Shown here: positions 54,665 through 63,990 of the stretch, piece after piece
How the letters are laid out: the number at the start of each line of letters is the position of its first letter
How positions within the stretch are numbered: the stretch's first letter is position 1
Origin: CAWIHS01 sp963836005
GTDB taxonomy: Bacteria > Pseudomonadota > Gammaproteobacteria > GRL18
Assembly: GCA_963836005.1 (NCBI GenBank)
Contig: CAWIHS010000003.1
Location: 124,001-188,000 of the forward strand
Direction of reading: 5' to 3'
Length of the DNA stretch: 64,000 nucleotides
Made by a program: the position numbers and the translations under genes
The notes under the pieces: generated by a model
The model's input: only the letters and a program-made list of their open reading frames with translations
Told to the model about the DNA's origin: nothing
The model's database searches: none

Positions 54665-55636
54665 TTACCTGAAATGATCATAACCTTTTGCCTTTATTGT
54701 AAAGAGCTGGCCATTATTTTTCTTCAAACGAAGTCCCAGTTTTTTACTAACCATACCGATCGCAGTAAATTCAGGAAAACTCGCGGCTGTTTTTTGCCAG
54801 TCTTTGGGTGACATGGTGAAACATAATTCGTAATCATCTCCACCCGTAAGGGCTTTTTCCAAGGCCAGTTGTTGCGGCAGACATTTTAGTGAATCAGCCA
54901 GCGGCAGGCTATCCAGCTCTATCTCAGCGCCTACCTGACTGGCGAGAAGAATATGTCCCAGATCAGAATAAAGGCCATCAGAGATATCCAGAGCCGCATG
55001 AGCTGTTTTCAATAATTGCTGCCCTTCACGGATCTTCGGCAGAGGATATTCCAGTGCATTAAGAGCAACAAGTTTTTCCCTCTCCTGCAAACAGGCGAAA
55101 TATTCACTATGCTGATGCAGTGAAATATCCAGTCCGATAGCCGCTGCTCCCAGTTTTCCTGTCACCGCTATAATGTCGCCGACTTTAGCCGTAGAACGTC
55201 TCAAACCTCCTGATTCAGGAAGATAACCACATACCTGAATGGTCACAGACAGGGGTCCCCTGCAGGTATCACCGCCAATCAGAGATATTCCAAATTGAGA
55301 GGCCAGTGAAAAAAGAGAACCTGAAAATGCCTCTAACCAGACCTCATCAGCTTCCGGCAACGTCAGGCTCAAAGTAAACCAGGCTGGTGTTGCTCCCATG
55401 GCTGCCAGATCACTCAGATTTACAGCCAGTGCCTTATGAGCTATGGCGGCAGCAGAAGTATGCGCTGGAAAGTGTACACCGCCGACCAAAGTGTCGATAG
55501 AAAACGCCAGATGTAAATTTTGCTTCGGTGAAACAATAGCACAGTCATCGCCTATGCCGAGAATAACATCCTCACGTTTGGACTGCATTGGTTCAGAAAA
55601 CCAGGACTGAATCAATTGGAATTCTGAAGCAGACAT
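54665..55636 (-). CDS. thiL: Thiamine-monophosphate kinase
   Basis: Phosphorylates thiamine monophosphate to thiamine diphosphate, the cofactor needed by E1-type enzymes. It shows ILGIGDDCAIV (metal/ATP site), FSIDTLVGGVHF, AHKALAVNLSDLAAMGATP, LIGGDTCRG and GGDDYELCF. 323 residues. It follows nusB in the order typical of gammaproteobacteria, with a 114-bp gap; pgpA, often next, is not here. Confidence 0.95.
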   Translation of the reverse strand: MSASEFQLIQSWFSEPMQSKREDVILGIGDDCAIVSPKQNLHLAFSIDTLVGGVHFPAHTSAAAIAHKALAVNLSDLAAMGATPAWFTLSLTLPEADEVWLEAFSGSLFSLASQFGISLIGGDTCRGPLSVTIQVCGYLPESGGLRRSTAKVGDIIAVTGKLGAAAIGLDISLHQHSEYFACLQEREKLVALNALEYPLPKIREGQQLLKTAHAALDISDGLYSDLGHILLASQVGAEIELDSLPLADSLKCLPQQLALEKALTGGDDYELCFTMSPKDWQKTAASFPEFTAIGMVSKKLGLRLKKNNGQLFTIKAKGYDHFR

Positions 55637-55750
55637 AATATTTCCAGTTAAGAAACAAACAGGTTTATTTGGTTTCAGGAGCTAGTCTTGCAAACACGTC
55701 AAAAAGCGAGTCTGCAGGGTTCCAGAAACTTGAAGTGTTTGACTAGTAGA

Positions 55751-56197
55751 TTATTTTTTTCGAGGTTTTTTGCTTCGCGGTGCTTTAACTTCTGCTTCAC
55801 GCAGCTTCGGAGCGACTTTATCCAGAATACCATTGATAAATTTATGTCCTTCTTCGGCACCAAATATTTTAGCGCTTTCAACAGCTTCATTGAGCACCAC
55901 CCGATAAGGAATATCAGGACGTTGTTCCAGTTCGAAAATTCCAATTAATAAAATGGCCTGTTCTACCGGATCGACATCACTAAAGGAACGACTTAAATGA
56001 TCGCTCATATGATCGATTAAAGCCATTTTATGCGCACTCACGTAGTGCAGAACAGACTGAAAATAGCCTATATCAGCATTTCCCATATCATGATCTGAAA
56101 GAAAATGAATTTCCAGCTCGGCTATATCCTGCCCGGTCAGCAGCCAGGAATAAAGGGCCTGGACAGCAAACTGACGCGATTTTGATCGATCTTTCAC
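55751..56197 (-). CDS. nusB: Transcription antitermination factor NusB
   Basis: All-helical RNA-binding protein acting with NusE at boxA in rRNA antitermination. It starts RSKSRQFAVQALYSWLLTG and contains VDPVEQAILLIGIFEL, PYRVVLNEAVESAKIFG and FINGILDKVA. 148 residues with a basic tail (PRSKKPRKK). Upstream, 56198-56490 holds only a diverged family E repeat. Confidence 0.95.
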   Translation of the reverse strand: MKDRSKSRQFAVQALYSWLLTGQDIAELEIHFLSDHDMGNADIGYFQSVLHYVSAHKMALIDHMSDHLSRSFSDVDPVEQAILLIGIFELEQRPDIPYRVVLNEAVESAKIFGAEEGHKFINGILDKVAPKLREAEVKAPRSKKPRKK

Positions 56198-56344
56198 ATT
56201 AATTGACCCTTTCTAACGAATTCTTCGTCACGCTGATAATCAATCCTAACAGGGCAATTATCGGAGCGAATTTGTTGATAATTCATAAACTTTATAGTGT
56301 TTGATGGCAGACAAATATCATCATTTCTGGCTAGCGCCCGCATT

Positions 56345-56478
56345 TTTATGCTGGATACTAGCAAGCTACAAACACGTGTCGCCATTTTTGATGATTGCAG
56401 TTCATTGAAAATGTGAAAAAAAATCACACTTTATATTTTCGTTCCATCACTGGCCTGGCTGCTTATTGATGGAAGTAC
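56345..56478. repeat. Family E repeat, diverged copy between ribH and nusB
   Basis: GCCATTTTTGATGATT, CATTGAAAATG and AAATCACACTTT match the copies at 49266 and 54464, but the first hairpin is lost. Confidence 0.6.
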
Positions 56479-56490
56479 AACAGTTTTTAC

Positions 56491-56961
56491 TCATTCAAAA
56501 TGGCTGAACAAATTTACCATTTCAATCGCCGACAATGCGGCTTCGGTTCCCTTGTTACCCGCTTTTGTGCCTGCACGCTCAATTGCCTGCTCAATAGTAT
56601 CAACCGTCAATACACCAAAGGCGACAGGGATATCAAACTGCATGGAAACCTGAGCCAGACCTTTGGAATTTTCACTGGCGACAAAATCAAAATGCGGCGT
56701 CCCGCCGCGAATAACAGCGCCAAGCGCAATAATGGCATCGTATTTTTTTGCTGCAGCCATGCGCTGCGCAGCTAGTGGAATTTCTACAGCGCCTGGAACA
56801 CGAACGATTTCAATATTATCTTTTTTGCCGCCATGCCTTAATAGCGTATCAATCGCCCCGCTAAGCAATGATTCCACCACAAAGCTGTTAAAACGACTGA
56901 CGACTATACCAAACCTGGCGTTATCAACCACCAGTTCTCCTTCATATGTTTTAATACCCAT
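56491..56961 (-). CDS. ribH: 6,7-dimethyl-8-ribityllumazine synthase
   Basis: Condenses 3,4-dihydroxybutanone phosphate with the ribityl-pyrimidine to make lumazine. Start chosen at 56961, seven bases after AGGA, giving 156 residues as in E. coli; the frame extends twelve codons further. Motifs include VVSRFNSFV, RVPGAVEIPLAAQ, IALGAVIRGGTPHFDFV and FGVLTVDTIEQAIERAG. It lies 50 bp after ribBA and probably in the same transcript. Confidence 0.95.
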   Translation of the reverse strand: MGIKTYEGELVVDNARFGIVVSRFNSFVVESLLSGAIDTLLRHGGKKDNIEIVRVPGAVEIPLAAQRMAAAKKYDAIIALGAVIRGGTPHFDFVASENSKGLAQVSMQFDIPVAFGVLTVDTIEQAIERAGTKAGNKGTEAALSAIEMVNLFSHFE

Positions 56962-57011
56962 TTTAATTCCTGTATTTATTATGCTAACAGTTACCATCAG
57001 CTGTCAGAGGT

Positions 57012-58127
57012 TCATTCACCCGTATAATAATCGATCACTTCCAGACCAAAACCTGATAAACCATGAATTTTTTTCGGCGCTGACATGAGTTTCATTCGTT
57101 GCACGCCAATGGACTTTAATATCTGTGCACCCAGCCCATAAGTTCTTAAATCTGTTTTCTTGCCTAGAGGAGAAGACATTTGTCCCTGTTCAAGCCTGTG
57201 ATAATGATCGATTCGGTTAACCAGCTCTTCATTGCTTTCATAGCTGCGCAGTATAACAATGACACCTTTGCCTTCTTTTTCAATCCGCTGCATAACATCG
57301 GCAAGCGGCCATCCGCAATCACCCATTTTTGCATCCAGCATATCGCAAAGTGAATTTTCCATATGGACTCTGACCAAAACAGCCTCATCAGGTATAACTT
57401 CACCCTTAATCATGGCCAGGTGGACCAGCCCACTGATACTGTCCAGATAAGCCTCAAGACGAAAATTTCCAGCAATCGCGGGCAAACTGCATTCGCTGAC
57501 CTTTTCGACGGAATGTTCATTTTTCAAACGATATTCAATCAAATCGGCAATAGTACCCATTTTCAGCGCATATTTCTGGGCAAATTTTTCAAGATCGGGA
57601 CGTCTGGCCATAGTTCCATCTTCATTGAGGATCTCTACAATCATTGCCGCAGGCTCCAGACCAGCAATACGCGCCAGATCACAACCCGCTTCGGTATGAC
57701 CAGCGCGGGTTAAAACACCGCCTGGCTGAGCCATTAAAGGAAAAATATGACCTGGTTGAACAATGTCTGTCGATTTAGCATCCTCAGCCACAGCAGCCAA
57801 AATGGTAACAGCTCGATCAGCCGCTGAAATTCCAGTCGTTACGCCTTCTGCAGCTTCAATAGATACGGTAAAATTAGTTCTATACGGTGCACTGTTTGAA
57901 TCGACCATCAATGGTAGCTGCAGCTGTTTACATCTTTTTGAAGTCATAGTCAGGCAGATCAAACCGCGTCCATTGGTGGCCATGAAATTTACGTCTTCCG
58001 CAGTCACCTTACTGGCTGCCATCAGCAGATCACCCTCATTTTCACGATCTTCATCATCGACAATGATCACCATCTTACCCTGACGAATATCTTCAACAAC
58101 TTCTTCAATAGAATTAAATTTTGCCAT
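57012..58127 (-). CDS. ribBA: 3,4-dihydroxy-2-butanone-4-phosphate synthase with degenerate GTP cyclohydrolase II domain (RibBX-type)
   Basis: Residues 1-205 are a standard DHBP synthase: VIIVDDEDRENEGDLLMAA, HIFPLMAQPGGVLTRAGHTEA. Residues ~215-371 resemble GTP cyclohydrolase II, but the zinc-binding cysteines are largely missing: the family C-x10-C-x-C pattern reads RVHMEN...MGDCGW, so only one cysteine remains. GTP cyclohydrolase activity is therefore unlikely and a separate RibA should exist elsewhere. Such C-terminal RibBX-like remnants occur in other Proteobacteria. The gene lies between ribE and ribH. Confidence 0.9.
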   Translation of the reverse strand: MAKFNSIEEVVEDIRQGKMVIIVDDEDRENEGDLLMAASKVTAEDVNFMATNGRGLICLTMTSKRCKQLQLPLMVDSNSAPYRTNFTVSIEAAEGVTTGISAADRAVTILAAVAEDAKSTDIVQPGHIFPLMAQPGGVLTRAGHTEAGCDLARIAGLEPAAMIVEILNEDGTMARRPDLEKFAQKYALKMGTIADLIEYRLKNEHSVEKVSECSLPAIAGNFRLEAYLDSISGLVHLAMIKGEVIPDEAVLVRVHMENSLCDMLDAKMGDCGWPLADVMQRIEKEGKGVIVILRSYESNEELVNRIDHYHRLEQGQMSSPLGKKTDLRTYGLGAQILKSIGVQRMKLMSAPKKIHGLSGFGLEVIDYYTGE

Positions 58128-58217
58128 AGTATTTTTACTTGAATATTTCTATATATTTATGTGTAGCTGAGTAAAAGTGTTCTGTAATAATCTATATTTA
58201 CAGGCAACTTGCAGGGG

Positions 58218-58889
58218 TTATATTTTATCTTGGAGAAAACCGTTCTTAGCCAAAAATTCCATCGTTACCCTCTGATCGGGCACTGTTTCTGAGGCCTTAT
58301 TGCCTAACATCAGACGCTCAAGATAGCGGGCAATGATATCCACTTCAAGGTTGACATCATCTCCTGTCATGGAATTTGACAAAGTAGTTTCATTCAATGT
58401 ATGCGGCACAATATTTAAACTGAAAACGCTTCCATTAACCTCATTCACAGTTAAACTGATCCCATTGACGCAAATAGAACCTTTAGCCGCAATATATTTT
58501 GCCAGTTCATCAGGGGCCTGTATTTTAAAATGTATCGAACGTCCGTCATAACTGCGTTCAACAATTTTCCCCATTCCATCCACATGCCCGCTCACAATAT
58601 GACCGCCCAGGTGAGAAGATGCCGTCACAGCTTTTTCCAGATTCACCCGGCTCCCCGGCTGCATCTGTTTGAAACTGCTTCTATTCAGGGTTTCAGCCGA
58701 AACGTCTGCCCAGAAACCATCACCAGATAATTCTACCGCCGTCAAACAGACGCCGTTGGTTGCTATGCTATCGCCTATAATGACATCAGTCAGATCAAGC
58801 TCAGCGGTTTTTATATAAAAACGACTGTCTACACCTTTTGCTTCAATAGCCGCAATCATTCCAACCGCCTGAATAATACCTGTAAACAT
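58218..58889 (-). CDS. ribE: Riboflavin synthase alpha chain
   Basis: Dismutates two lumazines into riboflavin. Starts MFTGIIQAVGMI and shows the two-fold repeat: ATNGVCLTA with LGGHIVSGHVDG, and CVNGISLTVNEV with DVNLEVDIIARYLERL. 223 residues. The C-terminus is ~10 residues longer than in E. coli. Confidence 0.95.
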   Translation of the reverse strand: MFTGIIQAVGMIAAIEAKGVDSRFYIKTAELDLTDVIIGDSIATNGVCLTAVELSGDGFWADVSAETLNRSSFKQMQPGSRVNLEKAVTASSHLGGHIVSGHVDGMGKIVERSYDGRSIHFKIQAPDELAKYIAAKGSICVNGISLTVNEVNGSVFSLNIVPHTLNETTLSNSMTGDDVNLEVDIIARYLERLMLGNKASETVPDQRVTMEFLAKNGFLQDKI

Positions 58890-58916
58890 TTATCTTATAT
58901 CCAGCCCAATCTGAAC

Positions 58917-60044
58917 TTAACTCATCAGTGGATAAGCAGTAATACGAAAATCTCTACCCACAGGCATGATCTCCCGGATATCCAGTTCAATGCGTTCGCT
59001 CATGTTGACCAGTCCCGGCATATTTACAAGCCCCCGTGCTTCACTGCCCATAAGGTGAGGTGCCAAATAGATAATCAGTTCATCAACATAGCCAGCCTGC
59101 AGCATAGCCCCACTCAGCGTTGCCCCTGCTTCCACCAATACATCATTATATTGTAAACGGTTAAATTGCTCTATTGCATGATCCAGACACAAATGCCTTT
59201 CCTTCAGAGGCATCTTTATCAGCTGTGTACCCTGAGTTTCGATAGCTTTTTGATGGCTTGATTCATGCCTGCCTGGAGCCGTAAACACATAGGTTTTGCC
59301 AGGCAGCGCCAGTATTCTAGCAGTAGCGGGTATCCTTAAATTGCTGTCCATGATAATTCTGTCGGGCTGCCGTTTGACCTCTGCAAAGGCTGCATCACGT
59401 ACATTCAAGGAAGGATCATCAGCCAGCACCGTGCCTATACCGGTAACTATGGCAGAACTTTCAGCGCGTAAATGCTGTGCATCCCTGCGTGCATCTGCTG
59501 AAGTTATCCACTGACTTTCACCACTGGCCATCGCAGTGCGCCCATCCAGACTCATAGCCATTTTGCAACGGATTCTGGGACGACCTGTTTCCATACGCTG
59601 GATAAAACCGGGATTCAAAGACCTCGCTGCTGATTCCAGTATCCCGCTGTTAACTTCTATACCCTGTTCCTGCAGACGCATTAAACCTTTACCAGCCATC
59701 AGCGGGTTGGGGTCCTTCATAGCGACAACCACCCTGGCAACCCCCGCTTCAATCAGGGCCTGGGTGCAGGGTGGAGTCTTGCCAAAATGACAGCAGGGCT
59801 CGAGAGTAACGTACACCGTTGCTCCCTGGGCCTTTGAGCCTGCCTGGCGCAAGGCATTAACTTCTGCATGCCCCTGGCCAGCATACTGGTGCCAGCCTTC
59901 AGCAATCAGTTTATTGTGTTTGACGATGACGCAGCCGACGCGAGGATTGGGATGGGTCGTAAACCAGCCTTTCCGGGCCAAACTCACCGCTTTGGCCATA
60001 AAGTAATCATCCGCTGTGCTATGTTCTGGTATATCAATCCGCAT
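58917..60044 (-). CDS. ribD: Bifunctional pyrimidine deaminase/reductase RibD
   Basis: The deaminase domain has HAEVNAL and LEPCCHFGKTPPC, the zinc site. The reductase domain follows with MAMSLDGRTAMASGESQWIT, AIVTGIGTVLADDPSLNVR and VLVEAGATLSGAML. 375 residues. Its start shares a base with the nrdR stop (coupled genes). Confidence 0.95.
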   Translation of the reverse strand: MRIDIPEHSTADDYFMAKAVSLARKGWFTTHPNPRVGCVIVKHNKLIAEGWHQYAGQGHAEVNALRQAGSKAQGATVYVTLEPCCHFGKTPPCTQALIEAGVARVVVAMKDPNPLMAGKGLMRLQEQGIEVNSGILESAARSLNPGFIQRMETGRPRIRCKMAMSLDGRTAMASGESQWITSADARRDAQHLRAESSAIVTGIGTVLADDPSLNVRDAAFAEVKRQPDRIIMDSNLRIPATARILALPGKTYVFTAPGRHESSHQKAIETQGTQLIKMPLKERHLCLDHAIEQFNRLQYNDVLVEAGATLSGAMLQAGYVDELIIYLAPHLMGSEARGLVNMPGLVNMSERIELDIREIMPVGRDFRITAYPLMS

Positions 60045-60505
60045 CAGTTTTCGGGAGCTTCCAGTCGTTCAATTTCCTGACGAAACTCATCCAGGTCCTG
60101 GAAGCTGCGATACACTGAAGCAAATCGAACATAGGCGACCTGATCCAGTTTTTTAAGTTCATCCATTACCCACTCTCCCAGACGGCAGGCTGCTACTTCA
60201 CGATCACCCGTGGCGCGTAGGTTGTATTTTATTCGGCTGGCTGCCCGTTCTATGGTTTCCATGGCAACTGGACGTTTTTCAAGTGCTTTAAGCATGCCGT
60301 CTAATAACTTGTGATCATCAAACGGCACTCTTGAGCCGTCACGCTTGACAATTCTTGGCATCACCAGTTCAGCTGTTTCAAAGGTTGTAAACCGTTCGCT
60401 ACAAGTCAGACATTCACGCCGACGCCGAACCGACTCACCTTCATTGGCCAGACGGGAATCAATGACTTTGGTATCCGGAGCATTACAAAATGGACAACGC
60501 ATCAA
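60044..60505 (-). CDS. nrdR: Transcriptional repressor NrdR
   Basis: A zinc-ribbon plus ATP-cone repressor of ribonucleotide reductase genes. Begins MRCPFCNAPDTKVIDSR and RRRECLTCSERFTTFE (four-Cys zinc site), with the ATP-cone VKRDGSRVPFDDHKLLDGML. 153 residues. It sits between glyA (14 bp upstream) and ribD. Confidence 0.97.
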   Translation of the reverse strand: MMRCPFCNAPDTKVIDSRLANEGESVRRRRECLTCSERFTTFETAELVMPRIVKRDGSRVPFDDHKLLDGMLKALEKRPVAMETIERAASRIKYNLRATGDREVAACRLGEWVMDELKKLDQVAYVRFASVYRSFQDLDEFRQEIERLEAPEN

Positions 60506-60519
60506 TTTTATCCTGGCGT

Positions 60520-61812
60520 TCAGGCATACACTGGAAAACGTTTACACAAATCCAGGACTTTCTGCTTGACCTGCACTACACTCTCAAGCCTGGCAAAATT
60601 TGCTTCGTTTCTATCGGCTTCATCCAGCTGACAAAGTTCATCAAGAATATCACAGATCCAGCCGGCCAGTTCAGAGCTTTCAGCCTCGCTAAAACCGCGG
60701 GTAGTAATTGCTGGAGAACCTATACGTAAACCACTGGTAACAAAAGGTGATTGAGGATCGTTAGGTACAGAATTCTTGTTCACGGTAATGTTTGCCAAAC
60801 CCAGAGCAGCATCAGCGGCCTTGCCGGTTAATTTTTTACTGATCAGACTAAGCAGAAACAGGTGATTATCGGTTCCTCCGGAAACCACATCATAACCACG
60901 TTCAATCACAACCGTAGCCATCGCACGGGCATTTTCAATCACCTGCTGCTGGTAGACTTTAAACTCTTCATCCATAGCTTCTTTGAAAGCAACAGCTTTA
61001 GCTGCAATTACATGCATCAGCGGCCCGCCCTGAGTACCTGGAAAAATCATGGAGTTGAATTTTTTTTCCAGCTCCGGGTTTGATTTCGCGAGGATAATGC
61101 CTCCACGGGGTCCGCGCAGGGTTTTATGGGTCGTAGAAGTCGTTACATCGGCGATCTGCACAGGATTGGGATAGACTCCTGCAGCGATCAGCCCTGCTAC
61201 ATGAGCCATGTCAACCATCAGATAGGCACCCACCTCATCGGCGATATCACGAAAGCGCTGCCAGTCAACGATACGGGAATAGGCACTGAAACCTGCGATG
61301 ATCATTTTTGGTTTATGCTCTCTGGCCAGATTTTCAACCTGTTCATAATCAATTTCTCCGGTTTTGTTGTTCAGTCCATACTGCACAGCATTAAACAGTT
61401 TACCGGAAAAATTAGCTTTAGAGCCGTGAGTCAGGTGACCACCGTCTGCCAGACTCATTCCTAATACGGTATCTCCTGGATTTAACAGGGCAAAATATAC
61501 CGCAGCATTGGCCTGCGAGCCAGAGTGCGGCTGCACATTAGCATAATCCGCTGCGAATAGTTGTTTGACGCGATCAATAGCCAGCTGTTCAGCGATATCC
61601 ACATTTTCACAACCACCATAATAGCGTTTTGCAGGATAACCCTCTGCATATTTGTTGGTTAAGACCGATCCCTGAGCCTGCATGACTCTTGGACTGGTAT
61701 AGTTTTCGGAAGCAATCAGCTCTATATGCTCTTCCTGACGAACTTCCTCATGTTGTATGGCTTCCCATAACTCATCGTCATAACCAGCAATTGTCATATC
61801 TTTTGTAAACAT
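60520..61812 (-). CDS. glyA: Serine hydroxymethyltransferase
   Basis: PLP enzyme converting serine and tetrahydrofolate to glycine and methylene-THF. HIELIASENYTSPRVMQAQGS, RYYGGCENVD, the PLP lysine in TTSTTHKTLRGPRGG, and TGKAADAALG are diagnostic. 430 residues versus 417 in E. coli. It is first in the glyA-nrdR-rib-nusB-thiL run. No FMN riboswitch is recognisable upstream of it or within the run. Confidence 0.97.
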   Translation of the reverse strand: MFTKDMTIAGYDDELWEAIQHEEVRQEEHIELIASENYTSPRVMQAQGSVLTNKYAEGYPAKRYYGGCENVDIAEQLAIDRVKQLFAADYANVQPHSGSQANAAVYFALLNPGDTVLGMSLADGGHLTHGSKANFSGKLFNAVQYGLNNKTGEIDYEQVENLAREHKPKMIIAGFSAYSRIVDWQRFRDIADEVGAYLMVDMAHVAGLIAAGVYPNPVQIADVTTSTTHKTLRGPRGGIILAKSNPELEKKFNSMIFPGTQGGPLMHVIAAKAVAFKEAMDEEFKVYQQQVIENARAMATVVIERGYDVVSGGTDNHLFLLSLISKKLTGKAADAALGLANITVNKNSVPNDPQSPFVTSGLRIGSPAITTRGFSEAESSELAGWICDILDELCQLDEADRNEANFARLESVVQVKQKVLDLCKRFPVYA

Positions 61813-61828
61813 GAGGATTCCTTAAAAA

Positions 61829-61915
61829 AATAGGTTAAAATACTGTCACTATTGAGCGCATCAATAATAGAGTGCTTGCTAGCAGTACAATATTGCAGAT
61901 ACGTTGCGTAGTTAC
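61829..61915. repeat. ~85-bp dispersed repeat, copy between glyA and psd
   Basis: Matches 43561-43645 through AATAGGTTAA, GTGCTTGCT, AGTACAATATTGCAGAT and GCGTAGTTAC. Confidence 0.6.
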
Positions 61916-62052
61916 AAAATAACGTACTTAAAAAATTTCTGTCAGCTTTGCAGCCATTTCATAGCATTCATTAAATGGAGACTAAATGGCTAAGCCCCGG
62001 AATTTTACCTTAATTAAAAAAAGATTTCATGCTCCGGAGTGCTGAATCACCT

Positions 62053-62964
62053 ATGAATCCCACGGCAAAGAAAGATTCTCACAATGGATCTCCCTGTTTT
62101 ACAGACTATTTAAAAACCTGGCCGCTGTTTTTACTGCCTCAGCACCTGTTATCCGCATTTATGCACTGGTTTATGAGAATAACAAACCCAACCTTCAAGC
62201 ATTGGCAAATCAACGCCTTTATTAAAATATTCAAGGTCAATATGCAAGATGCTGTGGAAGAAAATATTGACAAGTTTACAGACTTTAATGATTTTTTCAC
62301 CCGTGAGTTAAAACCTCAGGTCCGTATGGATAAAACCAGCAAAAACGAGTTATGCTGTCCGGTTGACGGCGCCGTCAGTGAACTCGGCCACATCGATAAT
62401 GATCAGTTATTACAGGCCAAAGGACATACTTTCAGCCTGCTGGAATTATTAGCCGGGGATACACAATTAGCTGACAGCTTCAGAAATGGTCAATTTGCAA
62501 CCATTTATCTTTCACCCAGAGATTATCACCGAATTCATATGCCTGTTTCCGGTACTTTACGCAGCATGACTCATGTCCCCGGGCGACTCTTTGGAGTCAA
62601 CCAGGCTTCCGTTAAAACCATTCCTCAATTGTTTTCCCGCAATGAACGGGTTATCACCATTTTTGATACTCCCGCGGGTTCCATGGCTCTGATTCTGGTG
62701 GGCGCTATATTTGTCTCCAGCATTGAAACAATCTGGCATGGTGTTGTTACTCCGCCACGACGCAAGTCAGTTCAACACTGGGATTATCAGGAGGGTGAAT
62801 TATTGCAAAAGGCCGGGGAAATGGGACGCTTCAATATGGGTTCGACGGTTATATTACTCTTTGCCAAAGGAAAAATCAGCTGGGACAAGTCTCTGAAAAC
62901 CTCATCCCCGGTTAAAATGGGGCAATTACTGGCTATGATAAATAAACAGCATGAGCGCCAGTAG
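62053..62964 (+). CDS. psd: Phosphatidylserine decarboxylase
   Basis: Makes phosphatidylethanolamine at the inner membrane. ATG at 62053 is preferred; the frame opens 8 codons earlier. Motifs: FNDFFTRELKPQVR, CPVDGAVSELG, YLSPRDYHRIHMPVSG, FSRNERV, and the self-cleavage site in FNMGSTVILLF, where Ser yields the pyruvoyl group. 303 residues, typical. Confidence 0.95.
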   Translation: MNPTAKKDSHNGSPCFTDYLKTWPLFLLPQHLLSAFMHWFMRITNPTFKHWQINAFIKIFKVNMQDAVEENIDKFTDFNDFFTRELKPQVRMDKTSKNELCCPVDGAVSELGHIDNDQLLQAKGHTFSLLELLAGDTQLADSFRNGQFATIYLSPRDYHRIHMPVSGTLRSMTHVPGRLFGVNQASVKTIPQLFSRNERVITIFDTPAGSMALILVGAIFVSSIETIWHGVVTPPRRKSVQHWDYQEGELLQKAGEMGRFNMGSTVILLFAKGKISWDKSLKTSSPVKMGQLLAMINKQHERQ

Positions 62965-63057
62965 GCGGGCATGTATGTGGGAGGCAGGAGCCCTAATCGT
63001 CCATGCCGCAGACAAACACTTAAGGCTCTGAATCCAGCCATTTACTTTACAGACAGC

Positions 63058-63294
63058 TTATTTTTTTAAGGACTTTATACTCAGATCCGGCAGATCGACC
63101 CAGGCAATAACATGCAGTACCACACCGCAACTGAGCAAAAAAATTATCGCGGCCAACAGACTGGCAAAAATCGGACTTTCAGGACCATAAATTCTATTCC
63201 AGAAAGCGGCACAAACTAATGCAATTGAGGCTCCGATATAGCAAAGATAAGCAACCGCCAGAGCCGTTTTCTGTCCCATTTTACGAGCTGCCAA
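63058..63294 (-). CDS. Small two-TM membrane protein
   Basis: 78 residues with two transmembrane helices (LAVAYLCYIGASIALVCAAF and SLLAAIIFLLSCGVVLHVIA) and a C-terminal DLPDLSIKSLKK. It converges on psd. No family is recognised; the clean hydrophobic pattern favours a real gene. Confidence 0.55.
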   Translation of the reverse strand: MAARKMGQKTALAVAYLCYIGASIALVCAAFWNRIYGPESPIFASLLAAIIFLLSCGVVLHVIAWVDLPDLSIKSLKK

Positions 63295-63375
63295 GCATTT
63301 CTCCTGTGTGTAACGGTTCGCTGTTAGTAGCTGTATAGTCTAACACTTAACGCAATTTATATCTCAAAATTTCAG

Positions 63376-63990
63376 CTATTGTTCAAAGTAAAAGTATTGC
63401 CATGTCTGCCGCGTCAGAATCTGCAGCAGATCCAGCAGCTTATCTGCCGGCACGGCCTCATGGGGATAGACGCTGTGAATTATGATAAAAAATTGACCAA
63501 AGCCTGCGCTGTGTTTCCAGTTCAGTTCTTCCAGCAAAGCATTGTGATGACATTCTGGACATTGGATCGACTGTGTACCCGAAGACCATTGGTCAGTAAA
63601 AGAATTAGTTTGAGCGCACTCTTCAGAGGCAAATTTTAAAGGCTCAATACGGCTTTTACATCGGCAACAACAGCATTTTAAACGCTTGAGTCCGGATACA
63701 AAAATGGGCCTTGCCAACTGCTTTAATTCAATATAACAAAAATTAATCCAGTCATGCCTATTTTGCGGCGGTTGCAAGGCAATTTTCGGAGAACATCCGA
63801 GGAATGTAATCAGTTTTAAAAATTCATCTCCGATTAAAAACCCTTGATGCTGAGCTGATTGAAAAAATTCTCCTATAAAACCCGCAGTCTGCAACTGCTC
63901 TATAAACCTGTCTCTATCAACAGGAGTAAAAAGAGGATTTTCAGCATGAAATATCAAACCATAACGACTGCTCAGTGAAATATTTTTCAT
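63376..63990 (-). CDS. Hypothetical protein with Cys-rich zinc-ribbon-like segment
   Basis: 204 residues. The middle has LKCCCCRCKSRIEPL and, further on, SIQCPECHHNALLEEL, together a plausible four-Cys metal site. Elsewhere GFIGEFFQSAQHQGFLIGD and KLLDLLQILTRQTWQYF look helical. No enzymatic motif. The gene ends with stop codon near 63376; the frame starts at ATG 63990 close to the window edge. Confidence 0.65.
   Translation of the reverse strand: MKNISLSSRYGLIFHAENPLFTPVDRDRFIEQLQTAGFIGEFFQSAQHQGFLIGDEFLKLITFLGCSPKIALQPPQNRHDWINFCYIELKQLARPIFVSGLKRLKCCCCRCKSRIEPLKFASEECAQTNSFTDQWSSGTQSIQCPECHHNALLEELNWKHSAGFGQFFIIIHSVYPHEAVPADKLLDLLQILTRQTWQYFYFEQ

Noticed and set aside
56198..61900. FMN riboswitch before riboflavin genes
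   Set aside because: Genes are nearly contiguous with glyA and nrdR, and no conserved RFN-element segments are visible in the gaps.
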